Assembly: GCA_041287865.1 (NCBI GenBank)
Contig: JBGGMV010000009.1
Location: 45,457-109,456 of the forward strand
Length of the DNA stretch: 64,000 nt
Direction of reading: 5' to 3'
Source of the DNA: JAPWJZ01 sp041287865
GTDB lineage: Bacteria; Pseudomonadota; Alphaproteobacteria; Micavibrionales; UBA2020
Shown here: piece after piece, positions 43,201 to 52,349 of the stretch
Position numbering within the stretch: position 1 is the first letter of the stretch
How the letters are laid out: every line of letters begins with the position of its first letter
The notes under the pieces: model-generated
Databases searched by the model: none
What the model was told of the DNA's origin: nothing
What the model saw: the letters and a program-made list of their open reading frames with translations, nothing else
Made by a program: the position numbers and the translations under genes

Positions 43201-44457
43201 TCAGGCCGCTGCGGCAGTTGTCGAAGACACGCCGGCCGCAAGGCCCGTGTTTTTGGCCTGCAGCGAGGCTTGCAGGCCCCCGATGACGGTATTGATCGGA
43301 TCGATCAGCGTCTCGGCATCCTTCAAAACCTTTTCGACCAGCTGCACCGCGGTTTCGAGCGGCACGCCGGGTTCAAGGTTGATGTATTCCTCTTCTTTCG
43401 GCATGGACGAATAAAGCTTCGACACCTTTCCCGCCAGCTTGATATCGAGCAGCGAGAGTTTGCTGACGTTCGATTCAAACACTGTGCGGCTAAAGCGCGG
43501 ATGTTTCTGCACGATGTCCCCGCCCTGCTGGTACTTGGGCGTTTCGTTCGGGTCTTTCAGCGATTGCAGCATGTCGCCGTAAATGACAAGGAAGGCATCG
43601 ATCTTGTTCTTGTTCTCCGACAGCTCGCCTTCCAGCGTGGTGACAAGCACCTGTCTTTCCCTTGTGAGCAGCATCGCTTCCTTGCGGCTGGCCTGTTCCT
43701 GATCCTGTTCCTGCGCGGTCGCCATGCGCTTCAGCCAGTACCACATCACAAGGCCGACGATGACAAGGCCGCCGAAGGGGCCGAAGATCAGCGCGAAGGG
43801 CAGGAGGAAATCCATATGCGGCTTGAGCCAGGCCGGCACGCCGCCCTGCGGGTTTTCTTCCAGTTTCAGCAGCTTCCAGACGCCGGCGCCGGCAAGGCGC
43901 GCTTTTTCCTGCGCGGTTTCGTACGAGGTGGCGAAGACAGTGCCGTAGGTCTGATCCCGGTCGACGACGACGAAGCCGGTCGACAGCAGTTCAAGCGCGA
44001 GATCCTGGTTCTCGGAGGTCGAGCAGCGCGCGACGATATTCGTCCATGTGCTCTTCGGCATGATGCGGCAGTTGACCTGGCCCTCCTGGATGAGGCCGTC
44101 CATCAGGTCCAATGCTTTTAATTCAAGCGGCGTTTCGGCGGTGGAGGCCGGACGGATGCCCCAGAGGCGGATGCTCTGGCCTTCGGCGCGCAGCGTCATC
44201 GGGTCGATGGCGCGCATCGGGCGCTGGATGCGCTCGGGCAGCGGCGCCAAGGGGGTGGAGGGCCGGTCGTCATCGCCGGCAGCGGCGGGGCGCACGCCGG
44301 TCGGCACCGGCACGGCGGGCGCCTGCATCATGGGCGCGGCGGCGGGGCCCGAGGGCGCGGCGGCTTTCGGTGCGGCGGGTTTGGCCTGCGCCTGTGCTGC
44401 ATGGGGCAGCGCGAAGAGCGCGGCCGCAATCATCAGGCAGAAAAAAGTATTACGCAT
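43201..44457 (-). CDS. Exported membrane-anchored protein with degenerate SNase-like domain
   Basis: 418 aa. Signal peptide (1-23, cut near AQA), Ala/Pro-rich linker to about 75, a thermonuclease-like OB fold (about 88-195: IRLWGIRP, IVARCSTSENQDLALELL, GAGVWKLL), one membrane segment (about 220-243), then a coiled-coil-like cytoplasmic region. Where active nucleases have the LxGIDAPE metal site this protein has WGIRPAS, and the catalytic Arg/Glu pattern is not preserved. It is probably a non-catalytic ligand-binding fold. Function unknown. Confidence 0.72.
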   Translation of the reverse strand: MRNTFFCLMIAAALFALPHAAQAQAKPAAPKAAAPSGPAAAPMMQAPAVPVPTGVRPAAAGDDDRPSTPLAPLPERIQRPMRAIDPMTLRAEGQSIRLWGIRPASTAETPLELKALDLMDGLIQEGQVNCRIMPKSTWTNIVARCSTSENQDLALELLSTGFVVVDRDQTYGTVFATSYETAQEKARLAGAGVWKLLKLEENPQGGVPAWLKPHMDFLLPFALIFGPFGGLVIVGLVMWYWLKRMATAQEQDQEQASRKEAMLLTRERQVLVTTLEGELSENKNKIDAFLVIYGDMLQSLKDPNETPKYQQGGDIVQKHPRFSRTVFESNVSKLSLLDIKLAGKVSKLYSSMPKEEEYINLEPGVPLETAVQLVEKVLKDAETLIDPINTVIGGLQASLQAKNTGLAAGVSSTTAAAA

Positions 44458-44555
44458 GGCGAAAAACCCCCGGTAGAAAAATCCCCAATAGCCGTTACCA
44501 GTCTAACGCCATAAACGTTTAGATTCAAATAACAAGCGACGCAGCTATGTAAAAC

Positions 44556-45242
44556 TTAGCCGTATTTCCTGATGGGGAGGAAGGGCAGCAGCCACGCGCC
44601 GAGCGACGAGGGGTTGCGGGTCTGGATCAGGACCTGTCCCGGCCCGAAGAAGCGGCAGGCAAGGCCTTCGCCCGAGGTCACGGCCGAGGTCCAGCTTTTC
44701 GCGCCCTTGGTGATTTCGTACTTGGTGGTCGACGGCCAGGCCACAAGGTGGCCGTTGTCGATCAGCAGGCTTTCGCCGGGTTTCAGGTCGATCGGGTAGA
44801 TCGAGCCGTAGGTGGAGAGGAAAGCCGTGCCCTCGCCGCCGACTTTGACGACGAAAAGACCCTGCCCCGAGAAGATGCCTTTGCCGAGGCTCTGCATCTT
44901 GGTCGAAACGGTGACGCCCGGCGTGCCGCAGAGGAAGCCTCCCTTTTGCACCGACCATTCCTGGCCCGGTTTCACGTCCAGCGTCGCAATCTCGCCCGGC
45001 ATCGACGCCGCGAGCAGCGCCCAGCCGGGGCCTTTTTTCGCCTCGATCTGCTGCATGAAGAAGCTCTCGCCCGAGATCATGCGGCCAAGGCCTTTCATGA
45101 TGCCGCCGTCGGCTTTGCCGGTCAGCTCGAGGCCTTCCGACATGGCGACCATCGCGCCCGATTCAGCCTTGATGATTTCGCCCTCTTGCAGCGTGACGCG
45201 CACGAGCGGGAATGATGTATCGCCTAAAACTTCGCATTTCAT
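44556..45242 (-). CDS. AIM24/TIGR00266-family protein
   Basis: 228 aa, a beta-rich AIM24-like fold covering the full length. Typical segments: AESGAMVAMSEGLEL (about 27-41), FFMQQIEA, GPGWALLAASMPGEI and GQGLFVVKVGGEG. The molecular role is not established in bacteria. No signal peptide; the gene follows the receiver-deaminase gene by 25 bases and probably shares its transcript. Confidence 0.85.
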   Translation of the reverse strand: MKCEVLGDTSFPLVRVTLQEGEIIKAESGAMVAMSEGLELTGKADGGIMKGLGRMISGESFFMQQIEAKKGPGWALLAASMPGEIATLDVKPGQEWSVQKGGFLCGTPGVTVSTKMQSLGKGIFSGQGLFVVKVGGEGTAFLSTYGSIYPIDLKPGESLLIDNGHLVAWPSTTKYEITKGAKSWTSAVTSGEGLACRFFGPGQVLIQTRNPSSLGAWLLPFLPIRKYG

Positions 45243-45267
45243 TGCAGTAACTCCCCCTGATTAAAAA

Positions 45268-46155
45268 TTAGTAAGCCGTCTTGTCCATTTTCTTCATCCA
45301 GTTGTCGAATACGATTTTCGCCTCTTCGCGCAAGAGCCGGTAAACGGGCAGGCTGCGCTTGTTTTCCGGCAGCGCCACTTCGCGGTATAAAAACGCATCG
45401 TCGAAACCGATGCGCTCGGCGTCTTCGCGCATATTGGCGTAGAAAATTTTATCAAGACGCGCCCAGTAGATGGCGGAAAGGCACATCGGGCAGGGCTCGC
45501 AGGAGGTATAAATCTCGCAGCCTTCCAGCTTGAAATCCTTGATGTGGGCTGTCGCGGCACGGATGGCGACCATTTCGGCATGCGCCGTCGGGTCGTTGGT
45601 CGAGGTGACGCAGTTCCAGCCCTCGCCGATGATCTTGCCGCTTTTGACGATCACGGCGCCGAAGGGGCCGCCCGCATTTTCATCCATTTTCTGCTGGGAA
45701 AGGTCGATGGCGCGGCGCATAAAGATTTTCCGCTGCGCTTCCATGTCGCTTTCGGGACGCGCGTTGACGGCGCCCGACACGGCTTCCTGCACCAGCGCGC
45801 TTTCGATGCTGGCCAGCAGCGCCATCGGGTTGACGGGCTTGTCCATGAAGCTGAGCTTCGGCAGGTTCACGCGCTGCTTGAGCCCGTCGCGCTCGCCTTC
45901 TTCGCAGACGGCAATGACGGGGACCTTGGCATGGTCGCGCTGCATTTTCTTGATGAAGCCGAAATTGTCGGCATTGTCGCCTTCGACATCGAACACGACA
46001 AGACTGGGCGTCTTGGCCAGCAGGCTTACCGCTTCGTCGCCGTTCTTGGCCTCCGAGGCCTGATAGCCGTTTTTGACGAGGATGCCCGCGATCAGTTTGC
46101 GCGTCATGTCGTTCGGCTCGAGGACGAGGATATGGCCCTTGCTTTCGGCGGTCAT
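45268..46155 (-). CDS. Receiver domain fused to a nucleoside-deaminase-like domain
   Basis: 295 aa. Residues 5-125 resemble a response-regulator receiver: ILVLEPNDMTRKLI, phospho-acceptor candidate Asp55 in LVVFDVEGD, and the conserved Lys in FMDKPVNP (about 105). Residues about 140-290 are a CDA-fold deaminase with zinc motifs TAHAEMVAIRAA (HAE, catalytic Glu) and SCEPCPMCLSAI (PCxxC), closest to guanine/tRNA-adenosine deaminase types. The first acidic pocket reads EPND rather than two adjacent acids. Two bases downstream of clpA's upstream partner set: it starts 2 bases before the clpA stop region, so it is co-transcribed with clpSA. Confidence 0.88.
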   Translation of the reverse strand: MTAESKGHILVLEPNDMTRKLIAGILVKNGYQASEAKNGDEAVSLLAKTPSLVVFDVEGDNADNFGFIKKMQRDHAKVPVIAVCEEGERDGLKQRVNLPKLSFMDKPVNPMALLASIESALVQEAVSGAVNARPESDMEAQRKIFMRRAIDLSQQKMDENAGGPFGAVIVKSGKIIGEGWNCVTSTNDPTAHAEMVAIRAATAHIKDFKLEGCEIYTSCEPCPMCLSAIYWARLDKIFYANMREDAERIGFDDAFLYREVALPENKRSLPVYRLLREEAKIVFDNWMKKMDKTAY

Positions 46156-46157
46156 GG

Positions 46158-48467
46158 TTATTTCACGTGTTCGTGTTCAAGCTCGGGTTCTTCGGGTTGC
46201 GGGCGCGGGTTTTTGGAGGGAGGGTATTCGAACAACAGCTTGTCGTCCTTCACGCCGATCTTGACCGCGCCGCCCTTGGTAAGTTTTCCGAACAGCAGTT
46301 CGTCGGCCAGCGGTTTCTTGACGTACTCTTGTATCGTGCGGGAGAGCGGCCTTGCACCCATCGCGGGGTCGTAGCCTTTTTTACCAAGCCACTGGCGCGC
46401 GTCGTCGGTCAGCTCAAACGTCACGCCGCGGTCGCCCAGCTGCGCTTCCAGCTGCATGATGAATTTATCGACCACACGGCCGATGGTGGTCGGGTTCAGC
46501 GGCTTGAAGGGGATGATGGCGTCAAGGCGGTTGCGGAATTCCGGCGTGAAGGTGCGGTTGATCGCCTCTTCATCGTCGCCTTCGCGGTGCGTGCGTTCGA
46601 AGCCCATCGTCGCCTTGGCAAGCTCCGATGCGCCGGCGTTGGTGGTCATGATCAGGATGATGTTGCGGCAATCAATCGTCTTGCCGTTGTTGTCGGTGAT
46701 CTTGCCGTAGTCCATCACCTGCAGCAGGATATTGAACAGGTCGGGATGCGCTTTCTCGATCTCGTCGAGCAGCACAACCGAATGCGGATGCTGGTCGATC
46801 TTGTCGGTCAGCAGGCCACCCTGATCAAAGCCCACATAGCCCGGCGGCGCGCCGATCAGGCGCGAGACCGAATGGCGTTCCATGTATTCCGACATGTCGA
46901 AGCGTGTCAGTTCAAGCCCCAGCGTCTTGGCCAGTTGCCGCGCCACTTCCGTCTTGCCGACGCCCGTGGGGCCGGAGAAGAGGTAGGAGCCAATCGGCTT
47001 CTCAGGTTCGCGCAGTCCGGCACGCGACAGCTTGATCGCGGTCGAGATGGCGATAATCGCGTCTTCCTGACCAAAGACCATGGTTTTCAGGTCGCGCTCG
47101 AGGTTGGAGAGCGTTTCCTTGTCGTCCTTGGTAATGGTCTTTGGCGGGATGCGGGCGATCTTGGCGACGATGGCCTCGATTTCCTTCACGCCGATGTTCT
47201 TCTTGCGCTTGTCTTCGGGCAGCAGCATCTGCGACGCCCCCGCCTCGTCAATCACATCGATGGCTTTATCCGGCAGCTTGCGGTCGCCGATATAGCGGGC
47301 GGAAAGCTCCACCGCCGTGCGGATTGCTTCTTCCGAGAAAACAACCTTGTGATGTTCCTCGTAATAGGGCTTCAGGCCCTTGAGAATTTTAATCGCATCC
47401 TCGATGGAAGGTTCGTTCACATCGATCTTCTGGAAGCGGCGCACCAGCGCGCGGTCTTTTTCGAAGTGGTTGCGGTATTCCTTGTACGTGGTCGAGCCGA
47501 TGCAACGGAGTTGGCCGTTGGACAGCGACGGCTTCAGCAGGTTCGAGGCATCCATCGCCCCGCCCGAGGTCGCGCCCGCGCCGATAACCGTATGAATTTC
47601 ATCGATAAACAGGATCGCGCCGTCCAGCTGCTGCAGTTCGGTTAGCACTGCCTTGATGCGTTCCTCGAAATCGCCGCGGTAGCGCGTGCCCGCCAGCAGC
47701 GAACCCATGTCGAGCGCGTAGATGACGGATTTTTTCAGCACTTCCGGCACATCGTTTTCGGTGATGCGGCGCGCGAGGCCTTCGGCAATCGCGGTCTTGC
47801 CCACGCCGGGTTCGCCTACATAGAGCGGATTGTTCTTGGTGCGGCGGCAGAGGATTTGAATCGTGCGCTCCACCTCCGCCTCGCGGCCGATCAGCGGGTC
47901 GATCTTGCCCTTGCTGGCCTTGATGTTGAGGTTGATGCAATAGGCGTCCAGCGCCTCGCGGCCCTTCTTGATAACGTTTTCTTCCTGCGTGTCTTCGTCC
48001 GCGCCGGGAACGGTGCGGGTTTCCGACTGGCCCGGCACCTTGGCGATGCCGTGCGAGATATAGTTGACGGCGTCAAAGCGCGTCATGTCCTGCATCTGCA
48101 GGAAATTCACCGCATTGCTCTCGCGTTCAGAGAACAGCGCGACCAGCACGTTGGCGCCCGTCACTTCCTCGCGGCCCGATGACTGCACGTGGATGGCGGC
48201 GCGTTGCAGCACGCGCTGGAAACTGGAGGTCGGCTTCGCTTCTTCGGAGGCCGGATGGACGAGGTTCTCCAGATCCTGATCGATGAAATGCGTCACTTCC
48301 TGCCGCAGCAGGTCGATATCGACGCCGCAGGCGCGCATCACGGCGACGGCGTCCTGGTCTTCGGTCAGCGCGAGCAGCAAATGCTCCAGCGTTGCGAATT
48401 CATGGTGGCGGGCATTGGCATAGGCCAGCGCGCGGTGCAGGGTCTGTTCAAGATGGCGTGAAAGCAT
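46158..48467 (-). CDS. clpA: ATP-dependent Clp protease ATP-binding subunit ClpA
   Basis: 769 aa AAA+ unfoldase working with ClpP. N-domain (1-150) for ClpS docking; AAA-1 with GEPGVGKTAIAEGLA (about 217-231); AAA-2 with GPTGVGKTEVARQLA (about 497-511); Walker B segments AILFIDEIH and VVLLDEIEKAH. AAGGAAT precedes the ATG. The start lies 32 bases after the clpS stop, with a hairpin and a duplicated ribosome-binding sequence in between. Confidence 0.96.
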   Translation of the reverse strand: MLSRHLEQTLHRALAYANARHHEFATLEHLLLALTEDQDAVAVMRACGVDIDLLRQEVTHFIDQDLENLVHPASEEAKPTSSFQRVLQRAAIHVQSSGREEVTGANVLVALFSERESNAVNFLQMQDMTRFDAVNYISHGIAKVPGQSETRTVPGADEDTQEENVIKKGREALDAYCINLNIKASKGKIDPLIGREAEVERTIQILCRRTKNNPLYVGEPGVGKTAIAEGLARRITENDVPEVLKKSVIYALDMGSLLAGTRYRGDFEERIKAVLTELQQLDGAILFIDEIHTVIGAGATSGGAMDASNLLKPSLSNGQLRCIGSTTYKEYRNHFEKDRALVRRFQKIDVNEPSIEDAIKILKGLKPYYEEHHKVVFSEEAIRTAVELSARYIGDRKLPDKAIDVIDEAGASQMLLPEDKRKKNIGVKEIEAIVAKIARIPPKTITKDDKETLSNLERDLKTMVFGQEDAIIAISTAIKLSRAGLREPEKPIGSYLFSGPTGVGKTEVARQLAKTLGLELTRFDMSEYMERHSVSRLIGAPPGYVGFDQGGLLTDKIDQHPHSVVLLDEIEKAHPDLFNILLQVMDYGKITDNNGKTIDCRNIILIMTTNAGASELAKATMGFERTHREGDDEEAINRTFTPEFRNRLDAIIPFKPLNPTTIGRVVDKFIMQLEAQLGDRGVTFELTDDARQWLGKKGYDPAMGARPLSRTIQEYVKKPLADELLFGKLTKGGAVKIGVKDDKLLFEYPPSKNPRPQPEEPELEHEHVK

Positions 48468-48472
48468 TCACT

Positions 48473-48513
48473 ATTCCTTTTCCACTGATGGCTTCGCCAT
48501 CATTCCTTTTCCA
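48473..48513 (-). repeat. Duplicated 12-mer flanking a hairpin between clpS and clpA
   Basis: TGGAAAAGGAAT (minus strand) occurs at 48473-48484, as the clpA ribosome-binding region, and again at 48502-48513, spanning the clpS stop. Between them GATGG-CGAAGC-CATC (48487-48501) forms a small perfect hairpin. Confidence 0.6.
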
Positions 48514-48874
48514 TCGTGCATTGCAACGGATGTTCGTTCTTGCGGGCGTAGTCCATCACCAGGTTCACCTTTGTTTCGGCTACTTCATAAGTATAGGTCC
48601 CGCAAACGCCCACGCCACGGCGGTGAACATGCAGCATGATCTCGGTTGCTTCCTGCCTATTCTTGCCGAAAAACTTTTCTAAAACGTGAACGACGAAGTC
48701 CATGGGCGTGAAATCGTCATTTAACAGAAGAACCCTGTACATCGCCGGTTTTTTGGTCTGCGGGCGGGTGCGGGTGAGCACGCCCACATCGGTGCGGCCC
48801 GGGCGATCGGGCTCGCGGTCATCGTCGCCGGCGGCGGAAGTCACAAAAAAATGTTTTAATTCAATATCTTGCAT
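48500..48874 (-). CDS. clpS: ATP-dependent Clp protease adaptor ClpS
   Basis: 124 aa. The N-degron-binding core is clear: YRVLLLNDDFTPMDFVVHVL (about 46-65), MLHVHRRGVGVCGTYTYEVA (about 79-98) and a C-terminal HPLQCTMEKE. Delivers N-end-rule substrates to ClpAP. Start at 48874; the longer open frame upstream lacks family similarity. The acidic linker DDDREPDRPGRTD is somewhat long. Confidence 0.95.
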   Translation of the reverse strand: MQDIELKHFFVTSAAGDDDREPDRPGRTDVGVLTRTRPQTKKPAMYRVLLLNDDFTPMDFVVHVLEKFFGKNRQEATEIMLHVHRRGVGVCGTYTYEVAETKVNLVMDYARKNEHPLQCTMEKE

Positions 48875-49055
48875 ATATGCCCGTTTTGTCCTTATCGCAC
48901 ATGCGGGTTGCTGGCGAAAAGAAGCCATACAAAGAATATAGTACAGCCTGCAGCCCAAGGGTACTCCCAAGAAAAAGGCTTTACGAAACCCCTTTCTTTT
49001 CATAAATTCACCGGATTATTTCAGATTCGGAAAATACAACAACGGGACCAGTGTC

Positions 49056-50279
49056 TTGAAGCCACGCGGGATTCTTCGCAAGCTCTTTTTCGCCGCCGCA
49101 CTCACCGGCGCCATGGCGTCGCAGACGGCGCAGGCGCAGACGCAGCGCAACGACCGCGCCGACCGTTATGCCGCAATCGTGCTCGATGCGGAGACCGGCA
49201 AGGTTTTGTACGAGCGCGACGCGAACCAGCGCCTGCACCCCGCCTCTACCACCAAGATGATGACGGCCTATATGGTCTTCAAGGCGATCGAGGAAGGCAA
49301 GCTGACGGTTGATCAGGAGCTGACGGTATCCAGCAACGCGGCGGGCCAGCCCTCCACCAACCTCGGCATGATGCCGACGACCACCACCAAGCGCACCGTC
49401 ACCGGCAAGGACGGCAAGAAACGCACCGTCACCAATACCGTCACGCGCCAGACCGTGCATAAAATCACCGTCGACAAGGCGCTGCGCGGCATGCTGACCC
49501 ATTCCGCCAACGACGCCGCCGTCGTCTTTGCCGAAGCGCTGGGCGGCACCGAAGCCAAATTCGCCGACATGATGAACGCGGAAGCAAAACGCCTCGGCAT
49601 GACGCATACCAATTTCGAAAATCCGAACGGCCTGCCCGATCCCCGCCAGATGACGACGGTCGAGGATATGGCGAAACTGTCCCGCGCGCTGCTGCAGGAT
49701 TTCCCGCAGCATTACCATTATTTCTCGCTCCGCACCGTGACCTTCAACGGCGCGACATGGCGCAACACCAACCGCATGCTGACGACCTATCCCGGCATGG
49801 ACGGCATCAAGACCGGCTGGATCAGGACCTCGGGCTTCAACCTTGCGGCCTCGGCCGTGAAGGGCGACGACCGCGTGATCGGCGTCGTGTTCGGCGCGGC
49901 CAGCACGGAAGAACGCAACGAAGACATGCGCCAGCTGCTCGATTTCGGCTTCCTGAAGCTGCAGGACCCCAAGGCGACCTACCGCTACGGCCCCTCGACC
50001 GCGCCCGCCGGCGAGCGCTATGTCACTGTGCCGCAGCTTGCGCCGCCCGTCGTGGTGGAGGCGCCGGTCATCCCGCCGCCTGCGGAGCCGGTGATTATTA
50101 CCAATTCAACCCTGATCCCCGACTCGACGGAAAAGCCCGCCGCGGCCACACCGCCCGAGGTCACCGCGCAGCCCGGCGAAGGCAAAGGCGGGGGCGACGC
50201 GCCCCTGCCCGCTGCGGGAGAGAAAACCGCCTTCCTGCCCTCCCGCCGCTGGAACGCGACGACCCCGCCCTCCGTTTGA
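49056..50279 (+). CDS. D-alanyl-D-alanine carboxypeptidase (S11 family)
   Basis: 407 aa periplasmic penicillin-binding protein. TTG start, signal peptide (1-28, TAQAQ). Catalytic motifs: SxxK in PASTTKMMTAY (about 63-73), SxN in THSANDAAVVFAEA, and KTG in GIKTGWIRTSGF. A basic Thr/Lys/Arg-rich insertion (residues about 107-133) sits between the first two motifs. The Pro/Ala/Glu-rich C-terminus lacks the usual amphipathic anchor. Trims peptidoglycan pentapeptides. Confidence 0.93.
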   Translation: MKPRGILRKLFFAAALTGAMASQTAQAQTQRNDRADRYAAIVLDAETGKVLYERDANQRLHPASTTKMMTAYMVFKAIEEGKLTVDQELTVSSNAAGQPSTNLGMMPTTTTKRTVTGKDGKKRTVTNTVTRQTVHKITVDKALRGMLTHSANDAAVVFAEALGGTEAKFADMMNAEAKRLGMTHTNFENPNGLPDPRQMTTVEDMAKLSRALLQDFPQHYHYFSLRTVTFNGATWRNTNRMLTTYPGMDGIKTGWIRTSGFNLAASAVKGDDRVIGVVFGAASTEERNEDMRQLLDFGFLKLQDPKATYRYGPSTAPAGERYVTVPQLAPPVVVEAPVIPPPAEPVIITNSTLIPDSTEKPAAATPPEVTAQPGEGKGGGDAPLPAAGEKTAFLPSRRWNATTPPSV

Positions 50280-50387
50280 TTAGAGCGATTGTTATCAAGC
50301 CTTTAAAATCAGCGCTTTTTCGCTGTTTCCAACCATGCGCCTGTGGATAATTGCGTGTTTTTACAGTGTCTTTTACTAAAGCGTCCC

Positions 50388-50416
50388 TAGACAAACGGGG
50401 CTGCCGATACGATAAT
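50388..50416 (+). promoter_or_regulatory. Sigma-70-like promoter upstream of the SPOR carboxypeptidase
   Basis: TAGACA (50388-50393), exactly 17 bp, GATAAT (50411-50416): five of six matches in each box. Lies 42 bases before the ATG. Confidence 0.65.
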
Positions 50417-50457
50417 ATAATTATAAGGGTTTATTACGGTTAAGGGGCACAGCGCCC

Positions 50458-52032
50458 ATGCGCATAACATCCGGCAGGGGATTATCGTTCTTGAAGCGTT
50501 TTCTGGTGCTCATCCTGCTGGTCGCACTGTCCCTGGCCATCCTTTCGCCCGATGTCGCGGAAGCCGCCCGCAAGAAATCCCGCAAGAAAGCCGCCGCCCC
50601 GCAGCCTGACCGTTACGCCGCTATTGTCGTGGATTCCGCGACAGGATACGTGCTCAGCGAAAAGAATGCCGACGTGCGCCGCTATCCGGCTTCGCTTACC
50701 AAGATGATGACGCTGTACCTGACCTTCGAAGCGCTGCAGGCCGGCACGCTGACGAAAAACCAGCGCCTGCCCGTTTCCGCCAATGCGCAGTACCAGTCGC
50801 CGTCGAAACTCGGCCTTGAAGCCGGATACAGTTTACGCGTTGAAGATGCGATCTACGCGCTTGTCACGCGCTCCGCCAACGACGCCGCCGTGGTGCTGGC
50901 CGAAGGCATCGGCGGGTCGGAAGAACGCTTCGCGCGGCTCATGACCTTCAAGGCGCAGCAGCTGGGGATGAAGGCCTCGCATTTCGTCAACGCCTCGGGC
51001 CTGCATGACACGCAGCAATATTCCACCGCACGCGACATGGCGATCTTGTGCCAGTCGCTTATCCGCGACTTCCCCCGCGAGTATCGTTACTTCTCGACGC
51101 CCAGCTTCGTTTATGCGGGCGTGACCTCGATGAACCACAATAAACTGCTGGCCACCTATCCCGGCATGGACGGCATCAAGACAGGTTACGTCTATGCCTC
51201 CGGTTACAACCTCGCCGCCTCCGCCGTGCAGAACGGGCGTCGCGTGACGGCCCTCATCTTCGGCGGGCGCACCTCGGCCAGCCGCAACTCGGCCATGGTG
51301 ACGCTCCTGGACAACGGCTTCGCCCGCCTGAAAGACCCGCGCGTCGCGGCCCTGATCGCGCAGCGCCAGAAAATGCTGGCCGCGAAGATGCCCAAGAAAA
51401 AACCCCTCTCGCCCTCCTCCTCCTCCGCGCGCAACGCGAAACTGGCGCTGGCGGCATCCGAGCCCGAAGGGCAGGGAGACAGCGACGAAAGCCTGTCGGG
51501 CGGCCGCGTGAACGGCTTCACCTCCGAATTCAGGCCGCGGCCAATCAACCAGCAAAGGCTTGATACCGCCGGCACGCCGACGCCCAACGTAACGGCTTAC
51601 ACGCCCTCCGCACAGCAGAATTATAAACCGGCGGCACAACCGCGCACCTCCGCCTATGTCGTTCAGAAGCCTGTCGCGCCTATGGTCAGGCCGGTGGCGA
51701 AGCCCGTCATGACGAATGCGAGCGGGAAACCGCAGCAGCAGCCCGCCAACTTCACCAGCCTGTCGTCGCTGGCCTCGGCCCCCGGCGGCACGGGCGCCTA
51801 TGCGGTGCAGATCGGCGCTTTCTCCAGCCACGATGCCGGCATGATGGCGCTGAAAACGGCGCGGGAGTCGCTGCCGCAGAAGATCAATGCCGCCAGCCGC
51901 TATGTGATTGCACCCCTGAAAACCAACCGCGGCATGATTTACCGCGCGCGTCTCGCCGGATTGAGCGAGGGGCAGGCCACCCAGGCTTGCCAGACCCTGC
52001 GCGGCAGCTGCCTTGTCATGACAGCCCAGTAA
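50458..52032 (+). CDS. D-alanyl-D-alanine carboxypeptidase with C-terminal SPOR domain
   Basis: 524 aa. Signal/anchor (about 10-38), S11 carboxypeptidase domain with PASLTKMMTLY (about 77-87), RSANDAAVVLAEG and GIKTGYVYASGY. A Ser/Pro/Gln-rich linker (about 315-440) leads to a SPOR domain (AYAVQIGAFSSHDAGMMALK to the end), which binds denuded septal peptidoglycan. This suggests action at the division site. A tandem paralogue of the preceding gene, without its insertion. Confidence 0.93.
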   Translation: MRITSGRGLSFLKRFLVLILLVALSLAILSPDVAEAARKKSRKKAAAPQPDRYAAIVVDSATGYVLSEKNADVRRYPASLTKMMTLYLTFEALQAGTLTKNQRLPVSANAQYQSPSKLGLEAGYSLRVEDAIYALVTRSANDAAVVLAEGIGGSEERFARLMTFKAQQLGMKASHFVNASGLHDTQQYSTARDMAILCQSLIRDFPREYRYFSTPSFVYAGVTSMNHNKLLATYPGMDGIKTGYVYASGYNLAASAVQNGRRVTALIFGGRTSASRNSAMVTLLDNGFARLKDPRVAALIAQRQKMLAAKMPKKKPLSPSSSSARNAKLALAASEPEGQGDSDESLSGGRVNGFTSEFRPRPINQQRLDTAGTPTPNVTAYTPSAQQNYKPAAQPRTSAYVVQKPVAPMVRPVAKPVMTNASGKPQQQPANFTSLSSLASAPGGTGAYAVQIGAFSSHDAGMMALKTARESLPQKINAASRYVIAPLKTNRGMIYRARLAGLSEGQATQACQTLRGSCLVMTAQ

Positions 52033-52052
52033 TAGATTTACGGAGGCCCCCG

Positions 52053-52349
52053 ATGGAAAACCAACCCAAAGCCACAGAGACTGTGCGCGTTTTCGTTTAC
52101 GGGCTTGTGCAGGGCGTCAATTACCGCCGCTGGCTGCAGGGCGAAGCCTTATCACGCGACGTGCACGGCTGGGTGCGCAACCGCGCCGATGGCACGGTGG
52201 AGGCGATCCTCTACGGCGATTTCAAGGCCGTCGACGACCTTGTCCGCGCCTGCCGCCACGGCCCCATCAACGCGCGCGTCGACCGCGTGCACAGCGAACC
52301 CGCCGAATACGACGGCACCCAAGGCTTCCGCATCGAGGACACCGTATGA
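52053..52349 (+). CDS. Acylphosphatase
   Basis: 98 aa. VFVYGLVQGVNYRRWLQGEA (about 12-31) has the phosphate-binding loop and catalytic Arg; GWVRNRADGTVEAI (about 40-53) has the catalytic Asn. Hydrolyses carboxyl-phosphate bonds. Start at 52053 with GGAGG upstream. Overlaps the TPR gene by 4 bases. Confidence 0.93.
   Translation: MENQPKATETVRVFVYGLVQGVNYRRWLQGEALSRDVHGWVRNRADGTVEAILYGDFKAVDDLVRACRHGPINARVDRVHSEPAEYDGTQGFRIEDTV

Noticed and set aside
46167..47645. 492-codon open frame on the plus strand
   Set aside because: Antisense to clpA; no family features.
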